DNA of 64,000 bases from Desulfitobacterium_A sp035539115 (GTDB taxonomy: Bacteria; Bacillota; Desulfitobacteriia; Desulfitobacteriales; Desulfitobacteriaceae): positions 14,144-78,143 of the forward strand of contig NZ_DATLJA010000092.1 of the NCBI RefSeq assembly GCF_035539115.1, given 5' to 3'. The position numbers and the translations under genes are program-made. A model generated the notes under the pieces. The model had not been told where the DNA came from. It searched no databases and was given only the letters and a program-made list of their open reading frames with translations. Below are positions 49,885 to 58,669 of this stretch, in pieces. Each line of letters opens with the position of its first letter. The stretch's first letter is position 1.

Positions 49885-50990
49885 GCCTCTGGTTTTATTG
49901 GATACCCATCGGGTTCATTAAGAACCGGATGTTCCCCATCAGCAACTCCATAAATACGAATACGAAGCCAATTGCTTCGAGATTGAATATCAAAGTAAAG
50001 ATAACCTTGAGTCGTATTACGAAAGCGGAAATCTAATAATCCATAGGCCACTGTCGCATCCTCTCCTTTAGGAACATAAGTCACCGGCAAAGAATGCGTA
50101 TTCCGTTCCAAAACTTGAAGATGGGCTTGTTGCACCGCGTGATAAAGAGTACTAGAATCCTGACAGATTCCACCGCCATCATCTAAAACGACCTTTTGAT
50201 CCACAAAAGTGGAGGCTGGTAAATAGCCTGTCTCTTTATCCCGCTTACCAACCACCTGATTAAAGGAAAATTCTCCACCCGGCTCAATCAACTGGCCATT
50301 TAATGCTTTAGCCGCAAGCAGAACGTTATTCGTCCGGGCTTTATTTGTTGAATTAAAATAGGTTGTATAATCTGCTAATTTATCTTTAATTTTCAGCAAG
50401 TCTGAAGCATTTGGAGCAAGGTCCTTGGAGTTTATAACCAAAGGTACGGGTTTAGAACCCTGGCTTTGGTTAAGATGCTCCCAGGAGGTGGGAATATCCA
50501 TAAAAATACTAGGTGAGCCCGGCTGAACGGCAAACTGCCCATTCTGCATCTGAATGCTACCTGGCTGCCCCTCCTGATTGAGTTGCTGTGCCAAATTCTC
50601 CAATTGAGGATATATTTCATCTTTAACCAGAAGCTCAGGAGATAGTTGTTCAGGACCCATTCGTTTCAGATTGTTCAAAGCATTAACCCACCAAGAATTA
50701 CTTTTAGGGGTAAATTGGTTACTCAACCACCCCCACAAATTCTTTTGCGACTGCGTAGTAATAAGGCGATACGTTGATTCCTGATAAGAGACCTCAGGAG
50801 GTATCTCCCCTTCAAGACGTTGATAACTTTCTTCTTGATTTAGCCCAGACAAATCGATCCCCCAAACCTGTAAACCGTTGGGAGCTTTCGCATAATCCAT
50901 GCCATAGGTTACTGAGGTTGCTAATATAATCGAAATCGCAATTTGCAGGAACAAGACCCCTGAAATCAGAAGAAACTTTCGATTCATCAT
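49872..50990 (-). CDS. VanW-family protein
   Basis: 372 residues, membrane-anchored by FLLISGVLFLQIAISIILATSVTYG. The VanW domain is in the C-terminal third: NNVLLAAKALNGQLIEPGGEFSFNQVVGKR, then DDGGGICQDSSTLYHAVQQAHLQVLERNTHSLPVTYVPKGEDATV. The central part is a peptidoglycan-binding-like domain of the YoaR kind. Role in the cell envelope is inferred; VanW function is not established. It lies 5 bp after the PRC-barrel gene. Confidence 0.88.
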   Translation of the reverse strand: MMNRKFLLISGVLFLQIAISIILATSVTYGMDYAKAPNGLQVWGIDLSGLNQEESYQRLEGEIPPEVSYQESTYRLITTQSQKNLWGWLSNQFTPKSNSWWVNALNNLKRMGPEQLSPELLVKDEIYPQLENLAQQLNQEGQPGSIQMQNGQFAVQPGSPSIFMDIPTSWEHLNQSQGSKPVPLVINSKDLAPNASDLLKIKDKLADYTTYFNSTNKARTNNVLLAAKALNGQLIEPGGEFSFNQVVGKRDKETGYLPASTFVDQKVVLDDGGGICQDSSTLYHAVQQAHLQVLERNTHSLPVTYVPKGEDATVAYGLLDFRFRNTTQGYLYFDIQSRSNWLRIRIYGVADGEHPVLNEPDGYPIKPEADMK

Positions 50991-50995
50991 AAGCC

Positions 50996-51748
50996 TTAAT
51001 TTTTATGGAGATAAGAACTAATTTCCATGAGTTTGTTGCGGGAGGTAATATTACGAATCACTTCATCGCTCATTAGTTCACTCGCTTTAAGGGTTTCTCC
51101 ATTATCCAAAACGATATCCTGATCTACCGTTTTTCCGAGAAAGTACTGCAACTGGCGTTGTTCAAAGAGGTTAAACTCCGTCATGCTTTCTTCAGGGGAT
51201 TCCGAAGAACGCTCATTAGGCGATTGGATAATTGCCTCATTTCCACCAAGAACACTCCTGGCTTCATTCTCTATATTCTCAGTAAAAACAGCATCAATAA
51301 TTAAAAGCTCTTTGCCAAAGGTGATAATATTTTGAACTGCGACTTCTCTGCTATTTCCATCAGGACTTAAGAAAATGCAAGTCGAAATCTTACCCTTTTC
51401 TTCATCAATAAGGTATTCTTGGACTTCCCCGATTAAACTTCCTTTTTTAGTTAAAACCTTAGTTCCAATGACTGTTACATCCTGTTTCAAAAGTTCTTGG
51501 ACAGCAAGGTTTTGGGAAACATCTTGAATGACGTGAGAATCAGGAATAGTGACTGCAAACTCGCCTATTCCGATGATATCACTAAAAGGAATTACCTTAG
51601 CTCCGAAATAGTCCGCTGGCTGATCAATAATGAAAAAGTCGAGGCTACCCGTTTGAGGATTCAGAATCAAGTCTTTTATGACTCCAATTTGTGTTCCATC
51701 GGCTATGCTAATAATCCGCAATTCCTTAATCTCTTTACTCGCTTTCAT
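50996..51748 (-). CDS. PRC-barrel protein with two barrels
   Basis: 250 residues. Two PRC repeats: residues 5-80 (KELRIISIADGTQIGVIKDLILNPQTGSLDFFIID) and 90-170 (VIGTKVLTKKGSLIGEVQEYLIDEEKGKISTCIFL). An acidic, Ser- and Glu-rich linker and a helical C-terminus follow. PRC barrels bind proteins or RNA; such tandem forms are often found next to spore or envelope genes. Probably co-transcribed with VanW. Confidence 0.85.
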   Translation of the reverse strand: MKASKEIKELRIISIADGTQIGVIKDLILNPQTGSLDFFIIDQPADYFGAKVIPFSDIIGIGEFAVTIPDSHVIQDVSQNLAVQELLKQDVTVIGTKVLTKKGSLIGEVQEYLIDEEKGKISTCIFLSPDGNSREVAVQNIITFGKELLIIDAVFTENIENEARSVLGGNEAIIQSPNERSSESPEESMTEFNLFEQRQLQYFLGKTVDQDIVLDNGETLKASELMSDEVIRNITSRNKLMEISSYLHKN

Positions 51749-51774
51749 TAAATCATTCCTTCTCTCTCTAGTTT

Positions 51775-52536
51775 TTAAAATTGTATCTTATTTTCGCGAA
51801 GCCATGCTTCTAAACGCTTTTGCCACACCGCTGCAGCTTCATTCCGGAATTCTCTGATAAAAGGTTCAAGCTTTAACAAGGCCATCTCTGCTGAATCCGC
51901 TGACTTCCACAAGTCATAGCTATCCGTAATCAGATAATAGGCCAGATCAGGTGCAGGGCCAGTCTTCAAAGCTAAATAGAAGTATTCAGCAGCCTGTTGA
52001 TACTTACTGCACTCTTTTGCCTCAAACCCGTTCTCTAATAGTTTCTCGAAACTTAAAGTTGATGTTTCAAGCATATTCCATTCCTCGTCGTAAGTCGTAA
52101 TAAAATCACTCAGTTCAGGAATAACCTCTAGCTCAATTTCGGGCTTTAGCTCAATTTCAGGTTCTAGCTCAATTTCAGGTTCTAGCTCAATTTCAGGCTC
52201 TAGCTCGATTGTGGGCTCTATGAGTTGTTCTTCCAACGATAGTTCAAGTGCTAAAGAGGGCAAAGGTTTATCTATTTTTTGATTAAACTGAATTACCTTT
52301 GGCTTATGTAAGATCTTGATCAGGAAGGGAAGAAATAAACAAACTCCCGTCATGATTCCCCAGCCTAAAATGTGGCCCGTTTTCAAGAAGAAGGGAAAAC
52401 TAAGGGCATCTAACCATACTAAAAAGGAAATGATAAACCCTTCAAAGGCCTTAAATCCCCAAACTAAGGATTTGAAAATTAAAATGAGGAGAAACGGAAG
52501 GCTGACAATAGTAACAACTAACCCATACAGGAAAAT
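51775..52536 (-). CDS. Membrane protein with (EPEIEL)n repeat; probable ATT start
   Basis: 253 residues if started at ATT (52536), which is the right distance (8 nt) from a perfect AGGAGG. The nearest conventional start, TTG at 52386, would discard 50 in-frame codons that encode membrane helices (LYGLVVTIVSLPFLLILIF and FEGFIISFLVWLDALSF). A further hydrophobic helix (GIMTGVCLFLPFLIKI) and an acidic linker of five near-identical EPEIEL units follow. The C-terminal part has the look of a TPR-like helical unit (YQQAAEYFYLALKTGPAPDLAYYLI). Function unknown. Confidence 0.6.
   Translation of the reverse strand: MFLYGLVVTIVSLPFLLILIFKSLVWGFKAFEGFIISFLVWLDALSFPFFLKTGHILGWGIMTGVCLFLPFLIKILHKPKVIQFNQKIDKPLPSLALELSLEEQLIEPTIELEPEIELEPEIELEPEIELKPEIELEVIPELSDFITTYDEEWNMLETSTLSFEKLLENGFEAKECSKYQQAAEYFYLALKTGPAPDLAYYLITDSYDLWKSADSAEMALLKLEPFIREFRNEAAAVWQKRLEAWLRENKIQF
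52129..52218 (-). repeat. In-frame 18-bp tandem repeat (five units)
   Basis: Five units related to TAGCTCAATTTCAGGTTC (plus-strand reading), the middle three nearly identical. Each codes for ELEPEI. The outer units have diverged. Confidence 0.92.
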
Positions 52537-52620
52537 CCTGCTCGCCTCCTTATTCTGATTAACTTTTCATGTATTCGACAGTACTGGCATTTTTTCCTTC
52601 AAAAATTTTTTACCAACATG

Positions 52621-54030
52621 TTAAATCTTAAACATTGTCCAGAGGAAGGCAGTTATTATAGCCACAAGATAACAGGGAAACGTCAAGCGAAATAACGTTC
52701 TTGGATCCACTTCGGTTATCGCTGAGGTTACAGAGCTAAAACCCCAAGGTATTAATGCTGCTCCAGTCCAAATTCCAACAATCTGGCCAAGAACCGCAAA
52801 GGGAACTGGAGGTAAATGGGCTGCCTCGGATAAAGCAATCGAGATCCCTCCCACGAGAGGTAAGGAGGAAAAACCGGAACCATCCATGGATCCAAGAATA
52901 GCCACAAGCACAATTAGACCACCGACCGTCCATGGATTTAATGGAATAAATTCAGATAACAGGTAGGCAAAGTCACTGAAAAAACCAAGTCCGTCCTTAT
53001 GAAATATTTGTTGGAATCCTGCCTTGGTTCCTAAGAAAAAGAAGCTAGACATGACTATAATCGGAACAAAGACCCCCGTTGAAAAACGAAGTCCCTCCTT
53101 CAAATAACCCACGAAGCTTGTAAATGCCTTTCGACGCTCCTGAATGAGAACCCCAATACAGAGTATAAGAAAGGTCGTGCCTCCAATTAATGCACTCGCT
53201 GCGTCCCCCCGAATCTTTAAAAATAGCATAAAGAAAACAGTCATTCCATAACAGAAGATAACGATTAGAGTAATAATTCTAGACTGTCGCGTAGCTATCT
53301 TACCGATATTTTCTGTATCTAGCGTCTTCTTCACATCTTCAGCTTTCAACATATTTAAGGGTTTTGGAAGATTTCCTTGAATAAAGCTTGAGCCGCTATC
53401 GGGTTCCAGCTTAAATTTTAACAGAAGACTCCCTGTAAGAGTGGCAAGTAAACCACTGCCTATTACAATGGGTAAAGATGCGCTGAGAATAACAGATACT
53501 GGAATACCCGTAGCTTTGCTCAATAAGGAGGGTGCACCTTGAATAATAAAATCCCCTGATAAACCCATCCCTTCGCCAAACAGAGTTAAGCTCAAAGCTA
53601 AACCCAACGGGTTTATACCAATTTTTTTCAGTGCGGGGACAACAACTGCCCCTAATAAAGTAATGGCAGGAGTAGGCCAGACCATTAACGTTAAAACCCA
53701 CATTGCAATTCCGATCAACCAGTAGGCAGTACTTAGCCGTTTCACGCGTAATAAAGGCTTCATAATTCTTTGGTCTGCCCCTGTATCCTTAAGTAGACGA
53801 GTCAAGCCGACGACAATTCCAATTAACAGGATAACCGATAATAGATTAGTCGTCGCTAGACTTAAGGCCCGGAAAGAGATTTGGATAGATTCTAGAGGGT
53901 CCCCTGAATAGGCAAAGCCAACAGCAAACAAGCCTATGGCTGCCGCTAAGACCGGGGGCTTTTTCCAAACCAATGTCAATATAATGAAGACTACAAAAAT
54001 GAGAAATACCCAATGAGCTAGTGTTATCAC
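52621..54030 (-). CDS. Ion-transporter superfamily membrane carrier
   Basis: 469 residues, about 12 membrane helices with two hairpin-like loops: VWPTPAITLLGAVVVPALKKIGINPLGLALSL with GEGMGLSGDFIIQGAPSLLSKA, and ILGSMDGSGFSSLPLVGGISIAL. This layout is that of the ion transporter superfamily (GntP, CitM, Dcu relatives), which carry organic acids or antiport cations. Substrate unknown. It is monocistronic. Confidence 0.78.
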   Translation of the reverse strand: MITLAHWVFLIFVVFIILTLVWKKPPVLAAAIGLFAVGFAYSGDPLESIQISFRALSLATTNLLSVILLIGIVVGLTRLLKDTGADQRIMKPLLRVKRLSTAYWLIGIAMWVLTLMVWPTPAITLLGAVVVPALKKIGINPLGLALSLTLFGEGMGLSGDFIIQGAPSLLSKATGIPVSVILSASLPIVIGSGLLATLTGSLLLKFKLEPDSGSSFIQGNLPKPLNMLKAEDVKKTLDTENIGKIATRQSRIITLIVIFCYGMTVFFMLFLKIRGDAASALIGGTTFLILCIGVLIQERRKAFTSFVGYLKEGLRFSTGVFVPIIVMSSFFFLGTKAGFQQIFHKDGLGFFSDFAYLLSEFIPLNPWTVGGLIVLVAILGSMDGSGFSSLPLVGGISIALSEAAHLPPVPFAVLGQIVGIWTGAALIPWGFSSVTSAITEVDPRTLFRLTFPCYLVAIITAFLWTMFKI

Positions 54031-54112
54031 GTTTTTGGATCACCTTCCATTGGACTAGTCTCTCAATTCAAGGCTTGATCTATGCGACGCAAAAATAGCA
54101 CCACCAGTTGGA

Positions 54113-54745
54113 TCAGCGTGACCCCACTGACTCCGCGCATAATACGCTTCCTTTTTGACGACAGATAGCTTCTCTTTTTGTAAATTCTGCTAACCACTCC
54201 TCGAATATTTGTCGTTCTTCCAAGCGAATAAATACATCAACCTTAACCGTGTCCGAAAATCTCTCATTTCCAGTCACCCAGTTATTTTGCCGATAGTGAT
54301 ATTTCAAAGGTTCATACCAATTATAAGCTGCTTCCACTTCATAAATCATATGCGGAACCAATCGGCTAACTTCAAGTCGATCTAAGAGCTGACGCGCTGT
54401 CCCTCCATAGGCTCGGGTTAGCCCCCCTGTTCCCAGGAGAATTCCCCCAAAATAACGGATGACGACCACTAACACATCCCAAAGCTCGCGAAATTGCAAG
54501 AGATCTAAAATGGGTCTCCCACCCGTACCCTGAGGCTCTCCATCGTCTGTTGATTTCTCAAGTTTGCCTTCATATAGGCGATAAGCATAAACATAATGTC
54601 GGGCATTGGGATAAAGTCGTCGCGCCTGCTCTAGGCCCTGCTTTACATCTTGAACAGTTTTAGCAGAAAACATTAGAGCGATAAACCTCGATTTATCAAT
54701 GACTTGTTCCCAATTACCCGTTTCTAAGATCGTTAAATAACTCAC
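54113..54745 (-). CDS. YigZ/IMPACT-family protein (UPF0029)
   Basis: 210 residues. The N-terminal UPF0029 domain has KSRFIALMFSAKTVQDVKQGLEQARRLYPNARHYVYAYRL, DDGEPQGTGGRPILDLL and VVVIRYFGGILLGTGGLTRAYGGTARQLLD. A DUF1949 C-terminal ferredoxin-like domain follows. The family is linked to translation or ribosome factors, but the biochemical role is not settled. Confidence 0.92.
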   Translation of the reverse strand: MSYLTILETGNWEQVIDKSRFIALMFSAKTVQDVKQGLEQARRLYPNARHYVYAYRLYEGKLEKSTDDGEPQGTGGRPILDLLQFRELWDVLVVVIRYFGGILLGTGGLTRAYGGTARQLLDRLEVSRLVPHMIYEVEAAYNWYEPLKYHYRQNNWVTGNERFSDTVKVDVFIRLEERQIFEEWLAEFTKREAICRQKGSVLCAESVGSR

Positions 54746-54780
54746 AACTTTCTTACTCCCGATTTTTCATTTCTGATTTC

Positions 54781-55173
54781 CTATTTTCCGGATTTCAGAT
54801 TGGCCTTACTCAAGAAGCGTTCTTCCTGAATGATAACCCTTTCGTGCCGTCCCGATCCGATTTTTTCGACTTCATCGTAAGCGTTTACCTCAAAAACCAA
54901 CCGGCGGCGATCCACTTCAACCAACACCGCCTCAGCCCAAACCTTAACTCCGATGGGTGTAGCTGCCGAATGCTTAATCTCGAGTGATATTCCAACGCTG
55001 GATTCCCCTTCATCCAGTTTTAGTGTATTAACTGCTGCTGCTTCCATTAGAGCAACTAAAGCGGGAGTTGCGAAAACCGCTAAGGAGCCACTTCCCATAC
55101 TTTTAGCGGTATTCCTTTCGTTAACAACATTTTCAGCTCGACCAATCAACCCAATTTTAAGTTCCTTCGTCAT
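54781..55173 (-). CDS. Hot-dog fold thioesterase, FlK-like
   Basis: 130 residues from the ATG at 55173 (AAGGG upstream). FATPALVALMEAAAVNTLKLDEGESSVGISLEIKHSAATPIGVKVWAEAVLVEVDRRRLVFEV is the usual pattern; the T in VFATPALVALME and the E and H further on correspond to the FlK catalytic Thr-Glu-His set. It would hydrolyse an acyl-CoA. Precedes YigZ, 36 bp apart. Confidence 0.87.
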   Translation of the reverse strand: MTKELKIGLIGRAENVVNERNTAKSMGSGSLAVFATPALVALMEAAAVNTLKLDEGESSVGISLEIKHSAATPIGVKVWAEAVLVEVDRRRLVFEVNAYDEVEKIGSGRHERVIIQEERFLSKANLKSGK

Positions 55174-55332
55174 TTTTCTTGAATCCCTTCTATCTTTCTT
55201 ATTTATACATTTTAACATATACTTGTAAATTATAAAAAACCTGCTAGCTTACGCAAAAAGCGTTGTTATCACACAATTATTTCCTTGCAAGCTCATTTTA
55301 TAAGCGGCAATTTTTTCAAAGCAATCAAGATA

Positions 55333-57273
55333 TTAGGGTTTTGCTATAATAGGTTCTGGTTTAATCATATCCGTATCTTGATGATAGGGGACACTCGTGA
55401 CCAAGACACTTTTCTTTAAGAGAATCATTACTTTCAGGAATTGTCCTGTTTGATTGTGCAGAAAGTTATGCCATATCTTTTCTGGTACATATTCTGGGAT
55501 AACCACAGTGATTGTGTCGTAGTTCGTATTACTCTCAAACTTATCTAAGAAGGCTAAAAAGTCCTTAACCGTCGCACGGTAGGGAGACTCTATAATTTTC
55601 AAGGGGATCTCCATGTTGTTCAACGACCAGTGTTTGAGAAGTTTAGCCGCACGATCGGGGTCAGATGCAACATGAACAGCCAAGACCTGCGGGGTTAAAG
55701 AATAGGCATATTTAAGTGCTTTAAGAACCATTAAGTTTAAATCATAAACCGGGATGATAATTTTATTCCTATACTCGGATATTTCAGCATGTGCTCTGCG
55801 TCGTTTCACAAGGGCAACGTGTCGTTGAAATTGAGCGAGTGCCTCAGGGGTAACCTGGAGATCATAGATTTCGTCGCGATAGACGTTCTTAATTCCACGG
55901 AAAAAAAGAACAAGCAGAGGTATAACAATCATGATAATCCAAGCCCCTTGGGTAAATTTCGTGATGATGAAGACCAAAAAAACCAGGAAAGAGAGTGTTC
56001 CTCCGAATGCAAAAACAGAAAAATCATAGACCCAATTCTTCTCCTTCTCATGCCAGATATGCCGGGCTAGTCCTGTCCCAGTTAAAGCAAAGGAAAGGAG
56101 CACACCAATCGCGTAAAGCGGGAGCATCATGTGGGTATCTCCTTGAAAGATGAGGATAAGAAAAATAGAGATGAAAAAAAGAGTCCAGATTCCAACACTG
56201 TAGACTAAGCGATCTCCAAGATTTTTAAAATAGCGTGGAGCACACCCATCCCGCGCCATTAAACTAAGAAGGATGGGAAAACCAGCAAAGGGTGTATTGG
56301 CAGCGATCACCAAAATTGCTGCCGCAGTTCCCATCAGGATATAGTACAGAATCGTCTGCCCATAAATAATTTGTCCCAGTTGGTTTAAAATTGTATTTCC
56401 TTCAGTTGGAACGATATGATAAGCCCCAGCTAAAAAGGTAAGACCTAAAAGTCCACCTGCGACCAGAATTGATAAGGCGAGCAGCGTTTTTATCGCCCGA
56501 TTCTGAGCAGGAGCTTTAAAAGCAGTTACTCCGTTACTCACGGCTTCAATTCCGGTAAGGGCAGTCGTACCACCCGCAACAGCTCGGGCAAAAATAAACC
56601 AGGTCATGGATGAAGCATTCGTATTGATTAAATGAGCAGGTATTTGCGGAGTTGCTCCATGAATCAGAATTCCAACCAGACCGGTTCCCATCAGCACGAT
56701 GAGGCTTATGATGTATAGATATATGGGAATAACGAATAAACGGGCGGATTCTTTAAGTCCACGAAGGTTAATCCAGGCCATGAAAGCAATCAGCAAGCAA
56801 TCGGCAAGCACTTTATGGGGTGTTGGAGCAAGCCAAGGCAAAATTCCGGTAAAATTTTCAACGGCTGAACTGACGCTCACGGCAACGGTCAGGATGTAAT
56901 CCACTGATAATGCTGCTCCGGCCACAAAACCTGCGGTTTCTCCCAAATAAGCCTGCGCAATTGTGTAGGAACCCCCACCTTGAGGATATTTTTGAATTGC
57001 TTTACGATAGACAAGAAAAATACTCGCTAGCAGCAGCACAATCACCAGTGACACTTTCATTACATAGGCATAACCCATGGAGCCAGCCAACAGTAAAATG
57101 TACAGAATTTCGTCAGGGGCATACCCTTCAGAGGATATAAGATCTGACCCAAAAATTGGGATTCCTCCCATGACTCCCACCTTAGACTGTTCCGCATATT
57201 GAGTTGCCAAAGGATGTCCAAAGATAAAAGTCCGCAATTTAAACCATAGCATGCGGTTGTTATTGTTAATCAT
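55333..57273 (-). CDS. APC-superfamily amino acid permease with C-terminal cytoplasmic domain
   Basis: 646 residues from the ATG at 57273; a TTG at 57306 has no ribosome site. Twelve membrane segments start GVMGGIPIFGSDLISSEGYAPDEILYILLLAG; PQGGGSYTIAQAYLGE is the APC loop. The C-terminal 170 residues form a soluble domain (IIIPVYDLNLMVLKALKYAYSLTPQVLAVHVASDP), like a universal stress protein, and probably senses a nucleotide. Similar permeases (KimA type) carry potassium; substrate is uncertain. Confidence 0.85.
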   Translation of the reverse strand: MINNNNRMLWFKLRTFIFGHPLATQYAEQSKVGVMGGIPIFGSDLISSEGYAPDEILYILLLAGSMGYAYVMKVSLVIVLLLASIFLVYRKAIQKYPQGGGSYTIAQAYLGETAGFVAGAALSVDYILTVAVSVSSAVENFTGILPWLAPTPHKVLADCLLIAFMAWINLRGLKESARLFVIPIYLYIISLIVLMGTGLVGILIHGATPQIPAHLINTNASSMTWFIFARAVAGGTTALTGIEAVSNGVTAFKAPAQNRAIKTLLALSILVAGGLLGLTFLAGAYHIVPTEGNTILNQLGQIIYGQTILYYILMGTAAAILVIAANTPFAGFPILLSLMARDGCAPRYFKNLGDRLVYSVGIWTLFFISIFLILIFQGDTHMMLPLYAIGVLLSFALTGTGLARHIWHEKEKNWVYDFSVFAFGGTLSFLVFLVFIITKFTQGAWIIMIVIPLLVLFFRGIKNVYRDEIYDLQVTPEALAQFQRHVALVKRRRAHAEISEYRNKIIIPVYDLNLMVLKALKYAYSLTPQVLAVHVASDPDRAAKLLKHWSLNNMEIPLKIIESPYRATVKDFLAFLDKFESNTNYDTITVVIPEYVPEKIWHNFLHNQTGQFLKVMILLKKSVLVTSVPYHQDTDMIKPEPIIAKP

Positions 57274-57434
57274 CCGAGAGCTATACCTACCTTCTCCTAG
57301 TTTCAAGTTTTATTCATATACTCTTTCTTATTCTGCCTTGATGAGAACAAAGTGATTCTACATTTATTTATGATCCTTGTCGAGTGTTTCTTAGCGTAGC
57401 CTTTGCGCTTAGTAACCCGTTCGAGGTAAAAAAA

Positions 57435-57456
57435 AGAGGACTATCTAGTCCTCTTG
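57435..57456 (-). terminator. Terminator of menG
   Basis: AAGAGGACTA and TAGTCCTCTT around a 2-nt centre, followed by TTTTTTTT on the minus strand. Confidence 0.88.
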
Positions 57457-57482
57457 CATTCTTTTAAACTTTCGCTTCGATT

Positions 57483-58199
57483 TTAAGCTTTCCGTCCGCT
57501 TACAATCGCGACAACGCCACCTAATAAATTTTGATAACGGGTCTCCACTAGCCCACAGCGTGCAAAAATCCTCGCCAGCTCTTGCTGAGATGGAAACTCC
57601 ACAGCTGAATCATGGAGATATTGATAGGCCTTCGCTTTACCGGCCCATATTTTTCCCATCCAGGGTACAAGTTTGTCAAAGTAAAACCAATATCCCTGTT
57701 TGAAGCCCAGAAGCGTTGGTTTGGCCATGTCTAACGAAACAACCATTGATCCCGGCTTAACAACCCTTAACATTTCACTGATTCCCTGTCCAACATTCGG
57801 CAGATTTCTCAGTCCCCAGCCAACCGTCGCTCCATCAAAAGTATTGTCTGGAAAAGGAAGGTGCATCGCATCCCCCTGCCTTAACGCAATCAGGGATTGA
57901 TACGGTGAAGAATAAATATTTTCTTTAGCCTTTTCTAACATGTTCTCAGAAAAATCTAGACCTGTTACTTTTCCTGATACTCCTATTGTTCCTGCAATTT
58001 CCATCGCAAGCTGTCCTGTTCCACAGCAGACATCCAAAATATGCATTCCAGGCTTGGCTTCAACAGTACGCACTGCCTTTCGCCGCCAACCCTTATCCAA
58101 GCCGAAGCTCATCAAAGTGTTCATTAGATCGTAGCTTTTGGCGATCGAATTAAACGTTTCTTGCACATAGGTTGCTTTATCTTTCCCGGAAAAATCCAT
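57483..58199 (-). CDS. menG: Demethylmenaquinone methyltransferase (UbiE/MenG)
   Basis: 238 residues from the ATG at 58199 (AGGAG eight bases upstream). SAM-binding motif ILDVCCGTGQLAMEIA; UbiE signatures YDLMNTLMSFGLDKGWRRKAV and GWGLRNLPNVGQGISEMLRVVKPG. It adds the final methyl group to menaquinone. Its own terminator follows. It is the last step of the route that starts with mqnA and mqnE in this window. Confidence 0.94.
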   Translation of the reverse strand: MDFSGKDKATYVQETFNSIAKSYDLMNTLMSFGLDKGWRRKAVRTVEAKPGMHILDVCCGTGQLAMEIAGTIGVSGKVTGLDFSENMLEKAKENIYSSPYQSLIALRQGDAMHLPFPDNTFDGATVGWGLRNLPNVGQGISEMLRVVKPGSMVVSLDMAKPTLLGFKQGYWFYFDKLVPWMGKIWAGKAKAYQYLHDSAVEFPSQQELARIFARCGLVETRYQNLLGGVVAIVSGRKA

Positions 58200-58301
58200 T
58201 TGCTTGCTCCTCGCTTTCAATACCACCTAGAGTAGATTGTATAGGATTAAAGAATTATTGTCCAACGCTTCCCCGAAATCAAGACGACCATAAAACTGAA
58301 A

Positions 58302-58345
58302 ACAAAAGAGGGGAATGAAATTTTAGTTCATTTCCCCTCTTTTGT
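58302..58345 (-). terminator. Terminator of the feo operon
   Basis: ACAAAAGAGGGGAATGAA pairs with TTCATTTCCCCTCTTTTGT (one-base bulge). On the minus strand it ends CCCCTCTTTTG, giving some T after the stem. Confidence 0.85.
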
Positions 58346-58633
58346 TTAATGAAGAACGCTTTTACCACGGTCTGTAATCACCCAGGAATAGAGACTATCC
58401 GGCAGTACCTGACAGCCTTGACAGGCACTTTCCTCTGCGTCGGAACATCCCGGACATCCCCTTCCTGCAGAACAAGAAGAGCGACTAACCGCTTTTTTTT
58501 GAATATACCCCATGCTTGCCAACTGGGCTAGCATGGTTTCCACTCTTTGGAGTGACCAACCCAACTTTTGAGCGATTTCGGCAACAGCCACCGACTGTTC
58601 TTGTTCCATTAATTTTAAAACTTCACTCAGCAA
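58346..58633 (-). CDS. feoC: FeoC-like winged-helix protein with Cys cluster
   Basis: 95 residues from a TTG at 58633, seven bases after AGGAGG. The winged helix LSEVLKLMEQEQSVAVAEIAQKLGWSLQRVETMLAQLASMGYIQ is followed by a Cys-rich wing (SCSAGRGCPGCSDAEESACQGC), where five or six cysteines can hold an iron-sulfur cluster. FeoC is the small cytoplasmic partner of FeoB and may act as a regulator or stabiliser. It follows feoB by 36 bp. Confidence 0.88.
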   Translation of the reverse strand: MLSEVLKLMEQEQSVAVAEIAQKLGWSLQRVETMLAQLASMGYIQKKAVSRSSCSAGRGCPGCSDAEESACQGCQVLPDSLYSWVITDRGKSVLH

Positions 58634-58669
58634 TATTTTACCTCCTAGACTGTTAAACACGCTTGTTTT

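Noticed and set aside
52316..52558. An 80-residue plus-strand frame
   Set aside because: It opposes the extended membrane protein gene, which has the coding pattern and a ribosome site.
54053..54112. Small gene between the transporter and YigZ
   Set aside because: No start with a ribosome site and no conserved-looking peptide.
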